A stretch of DNA of 64,000 nucleotides from Blastocatellia bacterium. Its GTDB lineage: Bacteria > Acidobacteriota > Blastocatellia > UBA7656. Within the stretch, counting starts at the first letter, position 1, and every line of letters begins with the position of its first letter. Position numbers and translations under genes: made by a program. Location: the NCBI GenBank assembly GCA_035275065.1, contig DATENM010000028.1, positions 1-64,000 of the forward strand. The letters run 5' to 3'. The notes beneath the pieces were generated by a model, which worked only from the letters and a program-made list of their open reading frames with translations, ran no database searches and was not told where the DNA came from. Of this stretch, positions 41,605 through 49,171 are shown piece by piece.

Positions 41605-41955
41605 GTGACACTAGCAGCTATCTTGTTTGCAGTCGCCGCGCTCGGCGGCGCGGTTATGGCGATCATGCGATTCAGCGGCAAAGAGCTGCCGCCGATGGGG
41701 CTGGCCATCCTGCATGGCGTGATCGCCGCGTCGGGCCTCGTGGCTTTAATCGTCGCCGTCATGGGCGGCGCCGGATCAACGAAGGCCATCATCGCGCTCG
41801 TCTTATTCGCCGGCGCGGCCATCGGCGGCTTCGTGCTCTTCTCGTACCACCTGCGGCGGCAGGCGCTGCCCAAGCCGTACGTCGCCATTCACGGCCTGGT
41901 CGCCGTCGTCGCTTTCGTGATCCTGCTGCTCGCGGTCTTTGCCGCGAAAGCATAG
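41605..41955 (+). CDS. Small four-helix membrane protein, ECF-sigma divergent partner
   Basis: A 116-residue protein made almost wholly of four hydrophobic helices (about 2-22, 30-52, 57-80 and 90-113), with short loops KELPPMG and RRQALPKPY. No family is recognised with certainty. The start is the GTG at 41605, with GGGAGGAAG six to seven bases upstream; longer in-frame readings from 41188 run antisense through the sigma gene. The next gene, DUF2231, begins 10 bp later. Its location opposite an ECF gene and under a matching promoter makes it a regulon member, and possibly a membrane anti-sigma, although no cytoplasmic sigma-binding domain is visible. Confidence 0.8.
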   Translation: MTLAAILFAVAALGGAVMAIMRFSGKELPPMGLAILHGVIAASGLVALIVAVMGGAGSTKAIIALVLFAGAAIGGFVLFSYHLRRQALPKPYVAIHGLVAVVAFVILLLAVFAAKA

Positions 41956-41965
41956 CCGAGGACGT

Positions 41966-42421
41966 ATGGGCAAAGGATTGCGCGTGTTTGGCCACCCGCT
42001 GCATGCGGTCTTGAGTGACTTTCCGCTGGCGTTGCTCGGCACCTCGCTGCTCTGGGACGCAGTCGGCTGCTGGCGCGGTGAAGCCGTCTGGTGGGCCATC
42101 TCATTCTGGAATATTGCCGCGGGGCTGGCGGTTGCGCTGCTCGCGGGCATGGCGGGCGCGGCGGACTACGCGGCAATCGAAGAGCGGCCTCAAGCGCAGA
42201 AGCTGGCGACCACGCACATGATGCTGATGCTGCTTGCCGTCAGCCTCTATGCGGCCAGCCTGTTATTACGCGGCGGGCCGACGCCGCCCGAAGGCCACAG
42301 CCGCGCCGCGACGCTGGCGCTCGAAAGTCTCGGCTTGATTGTGCTGGGCGTGGGCGGCTGGTGCGGCGGCCATCTGGTCTTTCATCACGGCATCGGGCGC
42401 GACACGAATGGCGAGAGATGA
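41966..42421 (+). CDS. DUF2231 membrane protein
   Basis: A 151-residue protein with four helices and the DUF2231 signature FGHPLHAVLSDFPLALLGTSLLWD at the start and GGWCGGHLVFHHGIG at the end. The conserved histidines in these two motifs resemble a transmembrane haem or redox site, and DUF2231 proteins are often near electron-transfer or oxidoreductase genes. Function is not established. GAGG five bases before the ATG at 41966 decides the start. It forms a two-gene unit with the preceding membrane protein, probably controlled by the divergent ECF sigma factor. Confidence 0.85.
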   Translation: MGKGLRVFGHPLHAVLSDFPLALLGTSLLWDAVGCWRGEAVWWAISFWNIAAGLAVALLAGMAGAADYAAIEERPQAQKLATTHMMLMLLAVSLYAASLLLRGGPTPPEGHSRAATLALESLGLIVLGVGGWCGGHLVFHHGIGRDTNGER

Positions 42422-42438
42422 TCGCCTCTTAAACAAGG

Positions 42439-42532
42439 AGCCGCGAATGACACGAATCGCACCATCAGTCACGACGCTGAGGCACTCACCCGTTCATCGT
42501 GCCGGTCGGGGTGATTCGTGTCATTCGCGGCT
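42439..42532. repeat. Inverted repeat, CRCGAAT words, between convergent genes
   Basis: AGCCGCGAATGACACGAATC (42439-42458) is perfectly complementary over 20 of 20 positions to 42513-42532. Each arm has two words about 9 nt apart (CGCGAATGA, CACGAATC). The 54-nt centre is not obviously symmetrical. It lies between the stops of the DUF2231 gene and the S9 peptidase gene. Confidence 0.9.
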
Positions 42533-42565
42533 AACCCGCCGCTTCACTTTGTCGCGCGCGATATC

Positions 42566-44701
42566 TTAACGTTTCTCCGACGAGCCGGCGCTGGCCGCGC
42601 CCGCCGCGCGCTTGATGTACTTGTCATACCAGGCGAGGTAACGCTCCAGCCGGTCGCGGTTATAGCTTGGGCGCTGAATGCCGTGGAACTCGTTCGGGTA
42701 GATCACCAGTTGGGTGTCTACGCCGAGGCTGCGCAACGCCTGATACATCTGCTGGCTGCCCTGTATGGGCACGTTGAAGTCGCGCTCGCCGCCTAAGAAA
42801 AGCGTCGGCGTCTTGATGCGGTCGGCGTGCAGCAGCGGATAAGAGAGCTTCACATAAGTCTCCCAGGCTTTCGGGTCCCAAGGCGGGCCGATCTCGTAAT
42901 CATACTGAATGATGTACTGGTCGGTGCCGTAGAAAGAGACCGTGAATGCCGTGCCCGCGCCGCTGGTCGCCGCCTTGAAGCGGTTGTCGCTGGCGATCAT
43001 ATAATCCGTCAGAATGCCGCCATAGCTCCAGCCGCCGACGCCCAGGCGGTCAGGGTCAGCGACGCCCATCTGAATGACATGATCGACGCCGGCTTGCAGG
43101 TCTTCGACTTCGTAATGGCCCCAATCGGCAAAGATCGAGCGCGAGAATTTCTGGCCGCGCCCGCTGCTGCCGCGATAGTTCACCGCCAGCACCGCGTAGC
43201 CGTTTGCCGCGAACCATTGCCGCTCGGTGCTGAACGAATGTTGATCCTGGCCGTTCGGGCCGCCGTGGATGCGCAGCAGCAGCGGCACCCGCGTACCCTT
43301 CACATAGCCCACCGGATAAGTCAGCAAGCCATGCACTTCGGTGCCGTCCTTGCTCTTGAAGCCGACTTCTTCGGTCGGCGGAATATCAAGCTCGGCCATC
43401 AGCGCGTCGTTCTGGTGCGTGAGCTGTCGCAAGGTGCTGCCGTCCACGGCATAGACTTCCGTGGCCTTCGTGTCACCGCCCGAAAGCACTGTCGCGTGGC
43501 CCGCGGCGGTCGTCCAGCTTGAAACGACGACCGGCGGCGCAAGCAGGCGCTCGACGCTGCCGCCGGCAATCGCGGCGCGCGCCGGGTAGACCGAGCGGTC
43601 GTCGGCGACCATAAATATGATCGCTTTGCCGTCGGCGCTGAAACGCGGCGACGAGATGGCGCGGTCGAGGTCTTCGACGGCTTTGACATGCTGCGGCGCG
43701 CTGTTGCCGTCGGCGGCGACCAACACCAGATGATCCATGTTGTAGGCGCCATATTTCTTCTCATCGCCTTCAACAAAAGCGATCCAGCGACCATCCGGGC
43801 TCCACTCCAAGCGCGCCCGCCCGCCGCGGCTCGTAGCCGGCGTCAGCGCCTTTTCGGTCGCCCCGGCGCGCGCCTCGGCAACGAAGACCTGATAGGACGG
43901 CTCGCGGTCGGGGTCTTGTCCGTGGTTGCTCAAAAAGGCGATGCGGCTGCCATCGGGCGACCAGGAGGGCGCGGCTTCATCGACACGGCCTGCGGTCAGC
44001 CGCTCCAGCTTCTTTGTCGCGATGTCGTAGAGGTAGATGTAGCTGTGACGCCCTGAAAGCAGATACCCCTGTACGTCCTGCTTGAAGTGGTAGCGGTCAA
44101 TGACGATGGGCTTGGGCGCTTTCGGCCTGTCGGCAGGCTTGTCGGCAGGCTTGCTCGCATCCGTAGGCGACGCGGGGTTAGCCGGTGGCGTGGCGTTAGC
44201 CGGTGGCGTCGGGTTCGGTTCTTCATCAGGGTCTGGGTCGCCGATGACCAGCGCCAGTCGCTTGGCATCGGGCGACCATTCGTAGCCCTGCAAGCGGCCT
44301 TTCAACTCTGTAAGCTGGAACGCCTCGCCGCCGCTGCGATCCATCAGCCACACCTGGCTGCCCTTGGCCTTGCCGGGCCGCCCCGACGTGAACGACAGGT
44401 ATTTGCCGTCCGGTGACCAGCGCGGCGACGATTCGCTGTCGAGGCTGAAGGTAAACTGGCGGTCGCTCTTGCCGTCGTAGCTCGCCAGCCAGATGTGCGA
44501 GCTGCTCTTGTCTTCCTTGACGTCGGTGGTCGAAACCACATAAGCGACCCACTGGCCATCGGGCGAGATTTGCGGGTCGCGCACGTCGCGCATGCGGAAA
44601 ACATCGTCCAGCTTGAGCGGGTGGCGCGCCGTCTGCGCCATCAAGGCGGTGGCGCAAACGAGCATGAGAATCAGCGCACGGGATAGGCGGCGAATAGACA
44701 T
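42566..44701 (-). CDS. Secreted S9-family prolyl oligopeptidase-like peptidase
   Basis: A 711-residue serine peptidase with a signal peptide (LSRALILMLVCATALMAQ). The N-terminal beta-propeller has WD40/TolB-like blades (PQISPDGQWVAYVVS, PRWSPDGKYLSFTSG, PSWSPDGSRIAFLSN). The C-terminal alpha/beta-hydrolase domain has the nucleophile in GVGGWSYGGILTDYM, Asp in FLGGERDFNVP and His in YPNEFHGIQRP. A proline/alanine/lysine-rich insertion of about 45 residues (PTPPANATPPANPASPTD and following) interrupts the propeller and is probably a surface loop. I start at the ATG at 44701, which begins the signal peptide; AGGAGG is 11 bases upstream. It cleaves peptides in the periplasm or outside. Confidence 0.93.
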   Translation of the reverse strand: MSIRRLSRALILMLVCATALMAQTARHPLKLDDVFRMRDVRDPQISPDGQWVAYVVSTTDVKEDKSSSHIWLASYDGKSDRQFTFSLDSESSPRWSPDGKYLSFTSGRPGKAKGSQVWLMDRSGGEAFQLTELKGRLQGYEWSPDAKRLALVIGDPDPDEEPNPTPPANATPPANPASPTDASKPADKPADRPKAPKPIVIDRYHFKQDVQGYLLSGRHSYIYLYDIATKKLERLTAGRVDEAAPSWSPDGSRIAFLSNHGQDPDREPSYQVFVAEARAGATEKALTPATSRGGRARLEWSPDGRWIAFVEGDEKKYGAYNMDHLVLVAADGNSAPQHVKAVEDLDRAISSPRFSADGKAIIFMVADDRSVYPARAAIAGGSVERLLAPPVVVSSWTTAAGHATVLSGGDTKATEVYAVDGSTLRQLTHQNDALMAELDIPPTEEVGFKSKDGTEVHGLLTYPVGYVKGTRVPLLLRIHGGPNGQDQHSFSTERQWFAANGYAVLAVNYRGSSGRGQKFSRSIFADWGHYEVEDLQAGVDHVIQMGVADPDRLGVGGWSYGGILTDYMIASDNRFKAATSGAGTAFTVSFYGTDQYIIQYDYEIGPPWDPKAWETYVKLSYPLLHADRIKTPTLFLGGERDFNVPIQGSQQMYQALRSLGVDTQLVIYPNEFHGIQRPSYNRDRLERYLAWYDKYIKRAAGAASAGSSEKR

Positions 44702-44775
44702 AGGTGGTGTTTCCTCCTGCAATTTTTCAACTGTTGGTTGACGATAACGACGAGATAGATGGAACCGGAAACGGC

Positions 44776-44805
44776 ATTATACATAATTCGCCGCCGCGGT
44801 TCTAA
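44776..44805 (-). promoter_or_regulatory. Possible sigma-70-type promoter of the S9 peptidase gene
   Basis: On the minus strand a perfect TATAAT (44781-44776) lies about 75 bases before the peptidase start. The best -35 candidate is TTAGAA, 18 bases further upstream, a weak match to TTGACA. Confidence 0.35.
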
Positions 44806-44856
44806 GAAAATCCTGGGCCTTAAAAGGGAGGAATGATTCTCGCACAGCCCGGCGCT

Positions 44857-45858
44857 TCAGGGTGTCTGCCATTGCTGAGACGCCGCCGAGCGCAAGAGCG
44901 CGTCAATGATGGCCATGTTCTGCACGGCGTCTTCGAGCGGATAGCGCGACGGCAGGTCTTCGCGAATCGCCTGCGAGAACCGGTCGCCTTGAATCGTGTA
45001 CTGGTCAACGATGGGAAGCTCGACGGTCTCGACGCCTTCACCGAACAGGCTTGAGCCATCGTCGATGAAGATGCGCGTCGGGCGGTCGGGCGGCGCGTTG
45101 AAGGGAATCTCGATCTCGATGCGCCCGCGCGCGCCAAAGATTTGCACGCGCTGATAAGCCACCATCTGCGTGCTGCACACGAAAGTAGATTGCCCGCCGG
45201 CAAAATCGAGAATGCCTGAAGTCAGCCGATCAACCTGCATCTCAGGGTCGCGCTCGATCAAAGCCATCACGCGACGCGGCTCGCCTTGAAACAGGTAACG
45301 CGACATCGCCACCAGATAACAACCGATGTCCATCAGCGCGCCGCCGCCATATTCGGGCCGGTTACGAATGTTCTGCGGGTCGCGGTTGAAGTAGCTGAAC
45401 ACGCCGCTAATGGCGCGCAGCTCGCCGATGCGCCCCTGTCGCACAAGGTCGAGCGCCGCCAGCCATTGCGGGTGCGTGCGCACCATGAAGGCTTCTTCGA
45501 TGCGGCGACCCGTTCGGTCGCGCACGGCGATCAACTGGCGCGCTTCGTCTGCCGACAAGGCAATCGGTTTTTCGCAAAGCACATGCTTGCCGGCTTCGGC
45601 GGCTTGAATCGTCATCGGCACATGCAGGTGATTGGGCAGCGGGATGTAGACGGCTTCGATCTGCGGGTCGGCGAGCAGTTCTTCGTAAGCGCCATAAGCG
45701 GTGGGAATGCCGAGCTCGCGGGCTGCGGCTTCGGCCCTGTGATAATCCCTTGAGGCGATGGCCCGCACCTCGGACCACGCGCCGCGCTGCATCGCCGGAA
45801 TCACTTTCTGCGTTGCGATCCTGGCAACGCCCAGCACACCCCACACGACTTTCTTCAT
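44857..45858 (-). CDS. Gfo/Idh/MocA-family oxidoreductase
   Basis: A 333-residue NAD(P)-dependent sugar or polyol dehydrogenase. The N-terminal Rossmann fold has GVLGVARIATQKVIPAM, VYIPLPNHLH and the family's EKP motif (HVLCEKPIALSADEA). The C-terminal alpha/beta domain has GGGALMDIGCYLV, with the catalytic-site D and C/H-equivalent region. Substrates in this family range from myo-inositol to glycosidic sugars and cannot be chosen here. GGAGG seven bases before the ATG supports the start. It follows the ECF41-type sigma gene by 19 bp and may be in its transcript. Confidence 0.92.
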   Translation of the reverse strand: MKKVVWGVLGVARIATQKVIPAMQRGAWSEVRAIASRDYHRAEAAARELGIPTAYGAYEELLADPQIEAVYIPLPNHLHVPMTIQAAEAGKHVLCEKPIALSADEARQLIAVRDRTGRRIEEAFMVRTHPQWLAALDLVRQGRIGELRAISGVFSYFNRDPQNIRNRPEYGGGALMDIGCYLVAMSRYLFQGEPRRVMALIERDPEMQVDRLTSGILDFAGGQSTFVCSTQMVAYQRVQIFGARGRIEIEIPFNAPPDRPTRIFIDDGSSLFGEGVETVELPIVDQYTIQGDRFSQAIREDLPSRYPLEDAVQNMAIIDALLRSAASQQWQTP

Positions 45859-45877
45859 TGCACAGCCTCCGCCGCCA

Positions 45878-46801
45878 TTAAACGGCGGTCAGCTTGCTCG
45901 GCGCAAGCACGGAATCGAGCCGGCAGATGCGCCCGGCGTCGTCTAACTCGATCTGCACGGTGTAGCGTGTGGCGCGCGTCGCCGTCGAAGCGACGTCTTC
46001 AAAAACAATCGCCGGCAAGCCGTTCAGCACCCGCCACACCGGGCGCGGCTTGCCCTTCAGCTTCAGGTTGAGCGCGGCGATCAGGCGCAACAGCTTGTCG
46101 CGCCCGCGGATGGGTTGCAGCGCCGCCTGCACTTGGCCGCCGCCGTCCGAGAGGCTGACCACATCGGCGGCGAGCAATCGCTCAAGCCCTTCGGCGTCGC
46201 GGCTGTTCAGGTAGAGCAGGAATTGTTCGAGCGCCCGCCGCGTCGCTTCGCGTTTGGCGGGACTGAGGTCGGCGCGCCGCCGGTCGTAATCTTTCATGCG
46301 CTTGCGGGCGCGGAGCAACGTGACCTTGACGTTGGCTGCCGTCAGGTCGAGCGCGGCAGCGGTTTCAGCGGTCGAATAATCGAACACGTCGCGCAGCAAC
46401 AACACGGCGCGCTGCTGCGGCGTCAGGGCTTCGAGCGCCAGCAGGAAGGCGAACGAGATACTCTCCAACAGGTCATAGCGCGCCGCCGGTGAATCCGTGG
46501 AGGGCGCCGCGGGCTCAAACGATGGCAGGCTTGCTTCATCGGTCGGCACAGGCGACGGCAGCCACGGCCCCGTGTAATCGCGCCGCCGACGCCGACGCAG
46601 CAGGTCGCGGCTCAAGTTCATCGCCACGCGCACCAGCCAGGGACGCAACGGCTCATCTGTGCGGCGCGGCGGATGCTCAAGCGCGCGCACGAATGTCTCT
46701 TGCACGAGGTCTTCGGCGTCGGCGGCGTTGCCGGTCATTCTGTAACATAAGCCCCAGAGCAGTCGGCGGTCATTGTCGAGCGTTTCGGCGTAAGCAGTCA
46801 T
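45878..46801 (-). CDS. ECF41-type sigma factor with SnoaL-like C-terminal domain
   Basis: A 307-residue ECF sigma factor. Region 2 reads LWGLCYRMTGNAADAEDLVQETFVRAL and RPWLVRVAMNLSRDLLRRRR; region 4 reads LTPQQRAVLLLRDVFDYSTAETAAALDLTAANVKVTLLRAR. A further 100-residue SnoaL/NTF2-like domain follows (FLLYLNSRDAEGLERLLAADVVSLSDGGG). That fusion defines ECF41/ECF56-type factors, in which the C-terminal domain controls activity in place of an anti-sigma factor. Such genes usually neighbour an oxidoreductase or carboxymuconolactone decarboxylase target; here Gfo/Idh/MocA lies downstream and an MBL-fold protein upstream, with a 33-bp gap. Confidence 0.93.
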   Translation of the reverse strand: MTAYAETLDNDRRLLWGLCYRMTGNAADAEDLVQETFVRALEHPPRRTDEPLRPWLVRVAMNLSRDLLRRRRRRDYTGPWLPSPVPTDEASLPSFEPAAPSTDSPAARYDLLESISFAFLLALEALTPQQRAVLLLRDVFDYSTAETAAALDLTAANVKVTLLRARKRMKDYDRRRADLSPAKREATRRALEQFLLYLNSRDAEGLERLLAADVVSLSDGGGQVQAALQPIRGRDKLLRLIAALNLKLKGKPRPVWRVLNGLPAIVFEDVASTATRATRYTVQIELDDAGRICRLDSVLAPSKLTAV

Positions 46802-46833
46802 GGGTCAAGCCATCCGGTGGCGCGCTCTTCTGA

Positions 46834-47559
46834 TTACTGGTCCATGCGATCAGCCAGCGCGCGCAGCAACGCCGCGCCATCACCGCGCCATGCACTGCCA
46901 TGCATGCAGGCGAGCGTTTGCGGCTCGGTCGCCGCCAGCCGCTCAAGCATGGCGCGCGTGTTGCGCGAATGCGCAAAGTAATCGAGCTTGCCGCGCAGGG
47001 CCTCGCTCGGCTCCAAAATGTCGGACTCGGTGAGCGCCGGCATCTTCGCGCCCGGTTGCGTGAACAGGTCGCCGCACAACAGCGTGCGGGTTTCGCGCTC
47101 CATCATCAAGCCGCTCTCCCATCCATGTGGCAGGTGCGGCGTGTCGAACCATTCGACCGTGTGACGACCGAGCGTCAGCCGCTCGCCATCGGCCAGCACA
47201 CGCGGCGCGCGGTCGGCCAGGTCTTCGATTGAAGTCAGGGCAGCGATACGGCTGCAAACCGGCTGGGCCTGCGGCGCTGCGGCAAGCCACTGGTTGAGCG
47301 CGCCGCATTCATCGGCTTCGACATGCGAAAAGGCGACGTAGCGCAAACGCTCGACCGGCAGAACATGCGCGACCGCTTCGCGCACCAGCGGAAAGAGCTT
47401 GCGCAGGCCCGTGTGAAACAGCAGCGGTTCTTCGTCTACGATGAGATATTGATTGAACGAAAAGCCGCCCGGAATGGCGTCAAGCGGCGTGTTGATGCGA
47501 TAGATGCCTTCGGCAATCTCGGATATATTCGTGCCCGTTTGCGTGTTGGTAATCGTCAT
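46834..47559 (-). CDS. MBL-fold protein of the flavodiiron/ODP type
   Basis: A 241-residue metallo-beta-lactamase-fold protein. The iron-site motif reads FSHVEADECGALNQW, the flavodiiron-type H-x-E-x-D pattern rather than hydrolase HxHxDH. Further ligands are in DTPHLPHGWESG, LLCGDLFTQPG and CMHGSAW. There is no flavodoxin domain, so it resembles stand-alone oxygen- or diiron-binding domain proteins that sense or reduce O2 or NO, not a beta-lactamase. The ATG at 47559 (GGAG upstream) is chosen over an upstream TTG at 47580. It precedes the ECF41-type sigma gene, suggesting a shared oxidative-stress role (inference). Confidence 0.87.
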   Translation of the reverse strand: MTITNTQTGTNISEIAEGIYRINTPLDAIPGGFSFNQYLIVDEEPLLFHTGLRKLFPLVREAVAHVLPVERLRYVAFSHVEADECGALNQWLAAAPQAQPVCSRIAALTSIEDLADRAPRVLADGERLTLGRHTVEWFDTPHLPHGWESGLMMERETRTLLCGDLFTQPGAKMPALTESDILEPSEALRGKLDYFAHSRNTRAMLERLAATEPQTLACMHGSAWRGDGAALLRALADRMDQ

Positions 47560-47619
47560 AATCTCTCCAATGATATTCAAGGATGCGCTGCGCTCAGCCG
47601 CCGCTGAGGCAAGCAGAGA

Positions 47620-48939
47620 TTAAACGATAGCATGCGCCTTGAAAGTTCGCGCGGCGGCTACCAGCTCCGCGGCGCGCCGCGCGCTCGCAAGGCTGGCATC
47701 AACCAGCATGCCTTCCGCGCCGACCCAATCGCCGACGACGTAGAGGCCGGGCACCTCGTCAACCCGCGGGCCGGGCCTGCCTTCTGTGCCGCCTTGCGTG
47801 GCCAGCGCCACGGCGTTCATCACCGTCAGGTCAGGCAGGAAGCGGCGATGCGCCACCTCTTTGCGCCAGCCCGGCTGCACGAGGTCGAGCAGATTCTCCA
47901 GCTCGCGCTCGACCTGCGCCGCCGCGTCGTCGGCGTCGGGCGCCAGATATTTGGCCACGTGAATCAATGCGCCGCCCGCCGGGGCCAGTCGCGCCGACGC
48001 CGAATGCACGGACAGGTAGAGCGGGCGATCCATGCCGAACGCGTAAAGCGCCTTTGGCATGGGCAAGCGTGTGAGCGCGACATCCAGACATGCCGCTTTC
48101 ACGGGGATGGCGGCGTCGGCCCAGCGCGCCAACCCGGTCTGCTCGCCGCGCTCGACCAGACGTGCGGCTATCTCCGGACTGGCGGCGATGATGATACTGG
48201 CGGCGCAGATGATTCGGCCATCCGCAGTGCGAACGGCGCGCGCCGCGCCATTCGGATCGCGCTCGACACGCTCGACCTTCGCGCCGGTTTCGATCTCGAC
48301 ACCGGCTGCGAGCGCGGCGTCACGCAACCCGTCAACAATCGTCTGCCAGCCGCCATCGAGGTAGAGGACGCCTTTGGCGAAAGCCAGTTGCAATTGCCTG
48401 AGCGCCGCGCCGGCGCTCAACCGCTCAGTGGCGTTGGTGTAGGTCGCGATGCGCAGCGCCGCGATCAAGAACTCTTGCACTTCGCTGTGCGTGATGTGGC
48501 CCTCGAGCCACTCGCGCAGGCTGACGCGCATCAGGCTTTTCGTATCGAGCTTCGGCAGTGACGCCAGCCAGCGCATGGCTTCGAGCTTTGCCGACAGCCC
48601 GAACAGGCCGGTCGTCAGCAGCGAGGTGATCCCTGAAGGGAAGGTGTGCTTCTGATTATTTTTGATGGCAAACGCGCCGGAGACCGCAGGCACGCGCCCG
48701 CTCACACGGACGCCCAGCTCGCGCAGAATCTCGATACCGCGCCCGCCGCGATAGAGCGCATGCGGCCCGATGTTGAAATGAAAACCGTCCCGCGTCTTTG
48801 TCCGTGCGCGCCCGCCGAGGCCGTGCGCTTGCTCAAACAACCTGACGCGCTTGCCCTGCCGCGCAATGAAGGTGGCGGCGGTCAGCCCTGCCACGCCGCC
48901 GCCGATAATTATGGCATCGTAAGTTTCATTTGATTGCAT
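47620..48939 (-). CDS. FAD-dependent amine oxidase/phytoene desaturase-like oxidoreductase
   Basis: A 439-residue flavoprotein with the dinucleotide-binding motif AIIIGGGVAGLTAATFIARQGKRVRLFEQ, the following GGRARTKTRDGFHFNIGPHALY, and a C-terminal FAD motif LYVVGDWVGAEGMLVDASLASARRAA. This layout is shared by phytoene desaturases, protoporphyrinogen oxidase and amine oxidases; the GPHALY motif favours the carotenoid desaturase side, but no other carotenoid gene is present. AAAGGAG before the ATG supports the start. The sequence TTGTAACT-N16-CGTGA upstream resembles the -35 of the ECF promoters at 41.5 kb. Confidence 0.88.
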   Translation of the reverse strand: MQSNETYDAIIIGGGVAGLTAATFIARQGKRVRLFEQAHGLGGRARTKTRDGFHFNIGPHALYRGGRGIEILRELGVRVSGRVPAVSGAFAIKNNQKHTFPSGITSLLTTGLFGLSAKLEAMRWLASLPKLDTKSLMRVSLREWLEGHITHSEVQEFLIAALRIATYTNATERLSAGAALRQLQLAFAKGVLYLDGGWQTIVDGLRDAALAAGVEIETGAKVERVERDPNGAARAVRTADGRIICAASIIIAASPEIAARLVERGEQTGLARWADAAIPVKAACLDVALTRLPMPKALYAFGMDRPLYLSVHSASARLAPAGGALIHVAKYLAPDADDAAAQVERELENLLDLVQPGWRKEVAHRRFLPDLTVMNAVALATQGGTEGRPGPRVDEVPGLYVVGDWVGAEGMLVDASLASARRAAELVAAARTFKAHAIV

Positions 48940-48982
48940 CTTTCCGATCTCCTTTGAAACGGTCGCTTGATCGCTAACGAGA

Positions 48983-49011
48983 TCACGTTTGACGAAGCCG
49001 GAAAGTTACAA
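48983..49011 (-). promoter_or_regulatory. ECF-like promoter candidate upstream of the FAD oxidoreductase
   Basis: On the minus strand TTGTAACT (49011-49004), then 16 bases, then CGTGA (48987-48983), ending about 44 bases before the ATG. The first seven bases equal the -35-like element of the sigma-gene pair; the -10-like element is different, so it may serve another ECF factor or be chance. Confidence 0.35.
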
Positions 49012-49171
49012 CCTGAGTCATGCCCAGTAAAAGAGAGAGCCTCCTTAAGCTGTGAGATGTACTGGTGACAGACCGTCGGCATCATTTGCTCCGAGCGCCT
49101 GGATGGTGCCGAGGCGGATGCCGGCCGCCGCGTAGAGCGAAGGAGGCGCGGTCGTGACGTTTGCCGTGGTC

